A DNA stretch of 11,680 nt, taken from NCBI GenBank assembly GCA_964395765.1, contig CAYNCU010000137.1, forward strand, positions 1-11,680. The letters run 5' to 3'. Source of the stretch: DATDPY01 sp964395765 (GTDB lineage Bacteria > Bacteroidota > Bacteroidia > Cytophagales > Cyclobacteriaceae). The notes beneath the pieces were generated by a model that saw only the letters and a list, made by a program, of their open reading frames with translations, searched no databases and had not been told where the DNA came from. Below are positions 6,640 to 11,680 of this stretch, piece by piece. Position 1 is the first letter of the stretch; every line of letters starts with the position of its first letter. Position numbers and translations under genes: made by a program.

Positions 6640-7377
6640 ATGAACCGGCAACATACGGCGATGGTTATCGATGACGAACCGGAAGCAATCGAATTTTTAC
6701 AGGACCTGATCCGGGAAAATTGCCCGGAATTAAACATCATTTCCTCCTCCTTAACTTCAAAGATTGCTGTCAAAAATTATTTTAAATACCTTCCCGAGCT
6801 GCTCTTCCTTGATATCCATATGGACAGTAAGGACGGATTTGGCATACTCAATGAAATTTATGTTCACCATTCAACTCCCTACGTCATATTTGTCACAGCT
6901 TTTGAAGAATATGCGATTAAGGCCTTTAAGCAGGATGCTATCGATTACCTGCTGAAACCCGTCGATCCTGACGATCTGAAACATGCGGTAAGTAAATTCA
7001 TTTCGAGGCGGGAAAAGGATTCGCAAGCCGACAAAATCAATGCATTTATCGGCCGTTACCAGCGCCGGGTTCGTTTTAATACCCGCGAAGGATTTATTTT
7101 ACTGGATGCGAAGGATATCCTTTATTGCGAAGCCGACAGAAACTATTCGAAAATTTATTTAACCAGCGGCAAGCAGGAAATTGTAAGTATGAACCTGGGA
7201 GGCCTGGAGGAGAAATTGCCTGCATTTAACTTCAAGCGAATCAGCAAATCTTATATTATCAATATCGAATATCTGTATAAGGTGGATCGGAAGAAAAAGA
7301 TCTGTTCGCTAATTAACAACGGAAACAGCATTGTATTACCCGCTTCAAAAGGGAAAATACTGGGCCTTGAGATTTGA
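6640..7377 (+). CDS. LytTR-family response regulator
   Basis: This 245-residue protein has a receiver domain (about 7-120) and a LytTR DNA-binding domain (about 143-242). Receiver residues are present: acidic pair Asp11/Asp12, phospho-acceptor Asp58 (LLFLDIHMD), the conserved threonine Thr86 (VTAF) and Lys106 (LLKPVD). The LytTR part shows the usual landmarks: DILYCEADRNYSKIYL, then FKRISKSYIIN and the final basic IVLPASKGK segment. It begins 11 bases after the kinase stop, so the two are an operon and very likely cognate partners. LytTR proteins bind paired direct-repeat sites in promoters; I could not point to a convincing pair here, so targets are unknown. The ATG at 6640 gives the normal family length. 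An AT-rich terminator follows directly. Confidence 0.95.
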   Translation: MNRQHTAMVIDDEPEAIEFLQDLIRENCPELNIISSSLTSKIAVKNYFKYLPELLFLDIHMDSKDGFGILNEIYVHHSTPYVIFVTAFEEYAIKAFKQDAIDYLLKPVDPDDLKHAVSKFISRREKDSQADKINAFIGRYQRRVRFNTREGFILLDAKDILYCEADRNYSKIYLTSGKQEIVSMNLGGLEEKLPAFNFKRISKSYIINIEYLYKVDRKKKICSLINNGNSIVLPASKGKILGLEI

Positions 7378-7412
7378 ATTAAGGAAGAAAATTTGCCTTA
7401 ATATATTTTTTT
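7378..7412 (+). terminator. Intrinsic terminator of the kinase-regulator operon
   Basis: ATTAAGG (7378-7384) pairs perfectly with CCTTAAT (7396-7402) across an 11-base loop, and a run of seven T (7406-7412) follows. It starts one base after the regulator stop codon. The stem is AT-rich but position and T-run fit a rho-independent terminator. It also separates the operon from the convergent GH20 gene. Confidence 0.65.
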
Positions 7413-7456
7413 AATACAGGTATTTTTGGGTACTTCCGCGGGTTTAGGAATTTCTC

Positions 7457-10054
7457 CTACTTCCCTTCCACCTCCGTCGTTAGTGACCCTCTTCCCCTCG
7501 TATTGAATGTCTTCATTTTTATGGTTCCTTTTACTTCAACAGGCCCTGAATAGCGGGTGGAATTTTCCGTAGGCTCCGTACCGTCGGTGGTATAGCGAAT
7601 TGTCATGCCCGGATACTCGGTATTTGCAACCGCTTTGCCATTGTCAAACATAATTCCCGGAGGAGAGATCCTGTAATTGTACCCTCCGAATATATAATCT
7701 AGCCTTGGCAGGTCGAAGTCAGCCAGATGATTGGCGAACTGGTTCCAGGATTCAAGATATTTCACCGCCCGCGCCGCAGAGTCTTTGGCGGCGGCCCATG
7801 CCGGTTCACCGTTCCAGGCACTATGCGCCAGGCCGAGCATCTTCGGAAGATAATCATATTCCAGCATGTTCTGGCCTTTTATGGTCTCACTCCATAATTC
7901 ACCCTGCAAGCCGATGATGTTTTTGATCGCTGAAGGTTTTAATTTTTCCATTTCCGTGGTGTTGATCCTTCTGCCCATGGTATTATCCGACAGGGAAAGG
8001 AAAAGGTTATAGGGTACGAATTTGAAAGCTTCTTCGGTGCCTACAAATCCCCCCCAGTATAGACCCGGTTCACGGGGATCTTTATTATATGCCTGGTCGA
8101 AATAGAAGCTGTTCACATTGCACAGGATCACCGGGTACCCGGCATTGGCCAGCCGGTAACCCAGATCGGTATTCCTGCCGACACTGTTCCATACAAAAGG
8201 ATAAACCTGTTTCCCGATGAAATCGGGATTCGGGGTCCACCCGCCACCTGCTGCCGGTTTCATGGCCATTTCTTCCCAGCCGCCCACCGGGAGGTTCTTA
8301 TCCCTGACCATTTTAACGATCCTGCTGAAAAAGTACGGCTGCAGGTCTCGCGCCGTTTTCAGGGAAGGATCTTTCTTCAGGAAATCTTCGCACAAAGGGG
8401 ATTTTTCCCATGCGCCTGACGGAACTTCATCCCCGGCGACGTGCCACATGATCAGCGGCACGCCTGCGTCCTTGTATAGCTGAATGATGTCATCGAGAAC
8501 AACGGAATAAAAACGGTACACCGATTCCCTGGCGACGCATACCACATTGTCGTGATAATCTTGTGCAGAAGAATATTCCGAACTATCATCCGGGTCAATC
8601 AGCCGGTATTCCTCGGCCGCTTCCTTTTTACCTTCCGCCATTAATTTCCGGTAGCGGGCTTCCATGGATTTTATGGCAGACCTTGCATGGCCCGGCATTT
8701 CGATTTCAGGGATCACGTCAATATGACGCCGGTACGCATGCTTAAGGATTTCGATAAAATCTTCTCTTGAATAAAAGCCGGTTCCGAAAGAAACCGAAGA
8801 GTCGGGCTCAGGTCCGGAACCATAGGAAGGATGCAGGTACTTTTCTTCGGTAAGGGTATGGCCTCGTTTCGATCCGTAATCGGTAAGCTCGGGCAGTTCT
8901 TTAATTTCAAGTCTCCAGCCTTCATCGTCGGTAAGGTGCATGTGGAGGCGGTTCAACTTATAAAAGGCCATGAGGTCGATCAATTTCATGACAGTGCTTT
9001 TTTTACTGAAGTCCCGGGCCACATCCAGGTGCATGCCGCGATAGGGAAAGGAGGGAGCATCCCTGACGGACAGGGCAGGGATCTGCACTTCATTTTCCGG
9101 GTTTTTGAAGGCCTGTAAAGGGGCCAGCTGGACCAGGCTTTCAATCCCGTAAAACACGCCGGCAGCATCGCTTCCGGTTATCAAAATTCCTTTTCCCGGT
9201 TGCACATCAAGCGTATAGGCTTCTTTGGAAATGCCATCGACATTCACCGGACCGGTTTTCAGCACAATAATTCCATCCCCGGAAATACCGGATAGTTCAC
9301 TTTTCAAACGGGCGCCCAGTAAACGGATCATGAATTTATTCAGGTTGTCCACCTCATTATCCAACCCCTGCGCGTAATGAATTACCGTTGAAGCATTAAG
9401 CGTTACAGCACCTGCATAACGTATATACGACTTCGGCACCGGTAGGATGGGAGCGATGGTGGAAGAGTCTACCTTATGTACCCTGTTATATTTATCATAT
9501 AAATATCGGGCATCAGGAACCGGTACATGATCGTATGCACCCCGGTTCATCTGGTCCGGCTTTGTGAATTGAGCAATAACGTAATTACCTACCCTGACTC
9601 TTTCCTCTTCGCTTCCATCCTTGTTATAAAAGACAAGATAAACACCCTGGGGGGCATCGGTCCATTTAATCATGGCACCATGAACCTCATAGGTTATGGT
9701 AATGGAATTGCCGGGTTCAAGCTTAAATTTATCTTCCGGCGTCAGACTGCAAAAATCTCCGCCCAGGTTATGAAGGCTGACCGGTGCACTTTGGCTGCCT
9801 TCCTTGAAACGGGTATCAAACTGGTTAAAATACAAAGCCCAACCTTTGCTCCCTAAAATGTAAGGGCTGTTGTTTTCCAGCGTAAAGGAAGCTTTCGCTA
9901 TCCCCCGTTCATCGGTTATGTTAGTGATCAGTTTCCAGGTAACTTTTATATCGTCAGGGCCGAATTTAAGGTTATCGGAATTACCTGTTTGTTGGGTGCA
10001 GGAAATACAGGTTAACATAAAAAAAAGGGCGGGGATCAGAAAAATATTTTTCAT
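7457..10054 (-). CDS. GH20 beta-N-acetylhexosaminidase, chitobiase-like lipoprotein
   Basis: The enzyme removes terminal N-acetylglucosamine (or GalNAc) from oligosaccharides by substrate-assisted catalysis. The 865-residue product has a lipoprotein signal peptide (CISC, Cys19) and four domains in the order of Serratia chitobiase: a CHB_HEX-type N-terminal beta domain (about 29-165), a GH20b domain (about 200-330), a catalytic barrel (about 336-785) and a chitobiase C-terminal beta domain (about 800-860, IRYTTDGTEPT). Catalytic residues are Asp542-Glu543 in WHVAGDEVPSG; Arg347 (MHLDVARDF) and the HLTDDEGWRLEI segment match the substrate pocket of the family, and GELWSET (718-724) is also typical. 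I chose the ATG at 10054 because it puts the signal peptide at the very N-terminus; an upstream in-frame TTG (10084) would add ten residues before it. It is divergent from the NagX-like gene, 90 bases away. Confidence 0.95.
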   Translation of the reverse strand: MKNIFLIPALFFMLTCISCTQQTGNSDNLKFGPDDIKVTWKLITNITDERGIAKASFTLENNSPYILGSKGWALYFNQFDTRFKEGSQSAPVSLHNLGGDFCSLTPEDKFKLEPGNSITITYEVHGAMIKWTDAPQGVYLVFYNKDGSEEERVRVGNYVIAQFTKPDQMNRGAYDHVPVPDARYLYDKYNRVHKVDSSTIAPILPVPKSYIRYAGAVTLNASTVIHYAQGLDNEVDNLNKFMIRLLGARLKSELSGISGDGIIVLKTGPVNVDGISKEAYTLDVQPGKGILITGSDAAGVFYGIESLVQLAPLQAFKNPENEVQIPALSVRDAPSFPYRGMHLDVARDFSKKSTVMKLIDLMAFYKLNRLHMHLTDDEGWRLEIKELPELTDYGSKRGHTLTEEKYLHPSYGSGPEPDSSVSFGTGFYSREDFIEILKHAYRRHIDVIPEIEMPGHARSAIKSMEARYRKLMAEGKKEAAEEYRLIDPDDSSEYSSAQDYHDNVVCVARESVYRFYSVVLDDIIQLYKDAGVPLIMWHVAGDEVPSGAWEKSPLCEDFLKKDPSLKTARDLQPYFFSRIVKMVRDKNLPVGGWEEMAMKPAAGGGWTPNPDFIGKQVYPFVWNSVGRNTDLGYRLANAGYPVILCNVNSFYFDQAYNKDPREPGLYWGGFVGTEEAFKFVPYNLFLSLSDNTMGRRINTTEMEKLKPSAIKNIIGLQGELWSETIKGQNMLEYDYLPKMLGLAHSAWNGEPAWAAAKDSAARAVKYLESWNQFANHLADFDLPRLDYIFGGYNYRISPPGIMFDNGKAVANTEYPGMTIRYTTDGTEPTENSTRYSGPVEVKGTIKMKTFNTRGRGSLTTEVEGK

Positions 10055-10144
10055 AATAATAGAATTATTTATTGTTGCCTGCAATTAAGTAATTTTCTTA
10101 CATTAGCCCAACTTTCGAAATTTTTTTATTTAAACCGGAATTTT
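10055..10144. promoter_or_regulatory. Divergent promoter region between GH20 and NagX-like genes
   Basis: These 90 AT-rich bases must carry both promoters. For the rightward gene, TTG (10075-10077), a 21-base spacer and TACATTAG (10099-10106) approximate the Bacteroidota -33/-7 pattern with one mismatch in the -7 box. The leftward promoter is less clear: TTG read on the minus strand near 10108-10112, then TACTTAAT. CCGGAA just before the rightward ATG is a weak ribosome-site candidate. Sharing so short a region suggests joint control. Confidence 0.45.
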
Positions 10145-11272
10145 ATGAGCGAAACATTGCAAAGTCAGCCACTGGGAGGTTCACGTCTTATTTCATTGGA
10201 TGCACTTCGCGGTTTTACGATTGCAGCCATGGTGATCGTCAACGACCCGGGCTCCGACCAGATCTATAAACCGCTCGATCATGCCAAATGGAACGGATGT
10301 ACCATTACGGATCTTGTTTTCCCGTTTTTTCTTTTTATTGTCGGGGTATCCATTACGCTGGCTTACACGAAGCGTTTGAACGAGAAGGCGCCAAAAAATG
10401 AATTATATAAAAAAATCATAATCCGGGCCATCAAGATCTATGCGGTGGGCTTGGGGTTATGGCTTTTATATATGATCCCGCATTTCAGCTGGGAGGGGAT
10501 TCGCTGGACAGGGGTGTTGCAAAGAATATCGGTTGTATTCCTCGTTTGCGCCTTGTTGTTTTTAAATACCGACTGGAAAACACAAGCCAAAATAGCTGCC
10601 GTAATTCTTCTGGTTTACTGGATAATGATGGCCTATATTCCGGTTCCCGGGGTGGGCAAACCTGATTTGAGCGGGCCCATGAAAAACTGGGCTAATTATA
10701 TCGATACGCTGCTGCTTCCGGGTTATATGTGGCAGAAGATCTGGGACCCCGAAGGCATTCTGAGTACTTTCCCTGCTATTGCCACCTGCATGGCAGGCAT
10801 GCTGGCAGGGAAAATGATCCTGGCGATTACTGATCAATATAAGAAATTGACCTGGCTCTTTTTCACCGGATTCAGTGCCTATGCCATCGGAGAATTATGG
10901 GACCAGTTTTTCCCGATTAACAAAAATATATGGACAAGCTCCTACGTAATGTACACGGCCGGGCTGGCTACCATGGCGCTGGCAGCCTGTATATTACTGG
11001 TCGATATTCTCGGTTATAAAAAATGGACCAAACTGGGAAGGGTATATGGAGCCAATGCGATAGCTTCCTACGTGATTGCAGGTATTCTTCCGGGATTGTT
11101 TGTGCTGAACTTTTTCGGGGGTCATTCTCTTAATTCCTTTTTCGTGGATGGATTGACTGGTCTTGGGCTCGCACCGAAATTCGTTTCGTTTTTATATGCA
11201 GTATGCTATATGCTGGTTTGTTATATACCGGCTTATATTTTATATAAAAAGAAGATTTATATTAAACTATAA
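10145..11272 (+). CDS. HGSNAT/NagX-like membrane acyltransferase (COG4299/DUF5009 type)
   Basis: This 375-residue protein has about ten membrane segments and belongs to the group that includes human heparan-alpha-glucosaminide N-acetyltransferase and bacterial NagX. The family opening SLDALRGF (17-24) is present, as is the signature DHAKWNGCTITDLVFPFFLF (45-64). His46 in HAKWNG aligns with the catalytic His269 of human HGSNAT, and Asn33 lies about where its partner Asn258 would. Human HGSNAT uses acetyl-CoA from one side of the membrane to acetylate glucosamine on the other. For bacterial members the substrate is usually inferred from gene context, here amino-sugar related because of the divergent hexosaminidase. 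The ATG start at 10145 is the only one giving the full family N-terminus. No downstream gene is visible in the window. Confidence 0.9.
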   Translation: MSETLQSQPLGGSRLISLDALRGFTIAAMVIVNDPGSDQIYKPLDHAKWNGCTITDLVFPFFLFIVGVSITLAYTKRLNEKAPKNELYKKIIIRAIKIYAVGLGLWLLYMIPHFSWEGIRWTGVLQRISVVFLVCALLFLNTDWKTQAKIAAVILLVYWIMMAYIPVPGVGKPDLSGPMKNWANYIDTLLLPGYMWQKIWDPEGILSTFPAIATCMAGMLAGKMILAITDQYKKLTWLFFTGFSAYAIGELWDQFFPINKNIWTSSYVMYTAGLATMALAACILLVDILGYKKWTKLGRVYGANAIASYVIAGILPGLFVLNFFGGHSLNSFFVDGLTGLGLAPKFVSFLYAVCYMLVCYIPAYILYKKKIYIKL

Positions 11273-11313
11273 TATTTTATTATAAGTGATTGGTTAATTC
11301 AGTTAAATATTAT
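11269..11313 (+). terminator. Possible AT-rich hairpin at the end of the NagX-like gene
   Basis: ATAATATTT (11269-11277, including the stop codon) pairs perfectly over nine bases with AAATATTAT (11305-11313) across a 27-base loop. All pairs are A-T and no long T-run follows. Its place at the gene end favours a role in 3' end formation, but weakly. Confidence 0.3.
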
Positions 11314-11323
11314 TTACTCATTG

Positions 11324-11430
11324 AACCAATAAACAAGCCTTCAATTAATCTTGCGTCTCCGTTGAAGCTTCGGCGGTACGCGGAAAGCTTGCAAAGACAG
11401 TGATTCAGTGACCAGTGACTCAGTGAACAG
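11324..11430. repeat. Second repeat block with tandem units, right copy
   Basis: Positions 11324-11342 repeat exactly the 19 bases at 700-718. Downstream lie AAGCTT at 11366-11371 and again near 11386-11391, and a CTTCAA (11339-11344) / TTGAAG (11362-11367) dyad that the left copy does not keep. Then CAAAGACAGTGA begins a short tandem array of CAGTGAC-like units (about 11398-11430). The left copy has a different tandem unit (GGTAACA) at the same place. Confidence 0.6.
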
Positions 11431-11462
11431 TTTTGTTCTCGTTAATTTAATTGATTCGCTTC

Positions 11463-11680
11463 TTATTTCAGATTAATTGGACAAAAGGGCGCGTTAGAAT
11501 CTTCTGCCAAGAAAACTATTGCCCTGGCTTTCAAGCCTAGGGGACGTTGCATTAATCCCGCCCAGGCGGGAAGCAACGGGCCAGGGAGCGAAGCGGGCCG
11601 GGGAGGACGATATAAAATGATCCGATGGATCATTTTCGCGACGGGCAGGCTTGAAGCGGAGGTCCTTATGCCGATTTCCT
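11463..11680. repeat. REP-like structured repeat, right copy (cut by window end)
   Basis: This is the longest copy of the element seen at 178-331, in the same orientation. Stem 1 pairs CCCTGGCTT (11522-11530) with AAGCC-AGGG (11533-11542, bulged T at 11538). Stem 2 is nested: CGTTGC (11545-11550) with GCAACG (11573-11578) around CCCGCC (11557-11562) and GGCGGG (11565-11570). A stretch lacking in the left copy follows, including CGGGCC twice and a third hairpin: AAAATGATCC (11614-11623) pairs perfectly with GGATCATTTT (11627-11636) across GAT. The tail at 11657-11680 matches 308-331. The element may continue, possibly into a gene, beyond the window. Confidence 0.75.

Noticed and set aside
8217..9118. 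Plus-strand open frames inside the GH20 gene, and other overlapping frames within the large genes
   Set aside because: They lie wholly inside strongly supported genes on the other strand or frame and show no domain-like sequence.
10055..10084. Upstream TTG start for the GH20 gene adding ten residues
   Set aside because: It would place ten polar residues before the lipoprotein signal peptide; the ATG at 10054 gives a normal signal peptide at the N-terminus.
178..11680. The whole region as one composite transposon flanked by direct repeats
   Set aside because: The flanking copies are short and partial, no transposase or integrase is visible, and the genes between look like ordinary chromosomal ones.

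Overview
The window looks like chromosomal DNA of a member of the Bacteroidota, probably an uncultured or Chitinophaga/Sphingobacteria-like lineage. The evidence is: AT-rich intergenic DNA with almost no Shine-Dalgarno sites; two large exported enzymes with lipoprotein signal peptides; a LytS-type sensor kinase next to a LytTR response regulator; and a GlcNAc-type GH20/acyltransferase pair of a kind common in that phylum. I infer the phylum from gene content and style, not from a marker gene. I see no rRNA, tRNA, CRISPR array or transposase gene.

Layout, left to right. Positions 1-890 hold no convincing gene but carry several structured repeats: a REP-like hairpin repeat (178-331), a partial copy of it (597-649), a GC-rich dyad (about 433-483) and a second repeat block ending in short tandem heptamers (700-779). 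Then come a small four-helix membrane protein of unknown function (891-1292), methionine-R-sulfoxide reductase MsrB (1545-1946), a small helical protein of unknown function with a GTG start (2017-2442) and a 616-residue lipoprotein hydrolase of the CocE/alpha-amino-acid ester hydrolase superfamily (2554-4404). Next is a two-component pair: a kinase with an FG-GAP/VCBS-like extracytoplasmic region (4559-6628, TTG start) and, 11 bases on, its LytTR regulator (6640-7377), closed by an AT-rich terminator. A convergent gene (7457-10054, minus strand) encodes a four-domain chitobiase-like GH20 beta-N-acetylhexosaminidase lipoprotein. It is divergent, across 90 bases, from a membrane acyltransferase of the HGSNAT/NagX type (10145-11272). 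Positions 11273-11680 again hold no gene but carry the second repeat block and a longer copy of the REP-like element, both in the same orientation as on the left.

Working together: the GH20 enzyme and the NagX-like protein plausibly form a small N-acetylglucosamine (chitooligosaccharide or peptidoglycan fragment) module sharing one divergent control region. The kinase and regulator form an operon whose input is unknown. MsrB and the small proteins look like independent housekeeping or stress genes. The least ordinary items are the repeat family with conserved nested hairpins and a compensatory base pair, the kinase with five calcium-loop-like motifs in its sensor, and the amino-acid-ester-hydrolase signature in the CocE-like lipoprotein.
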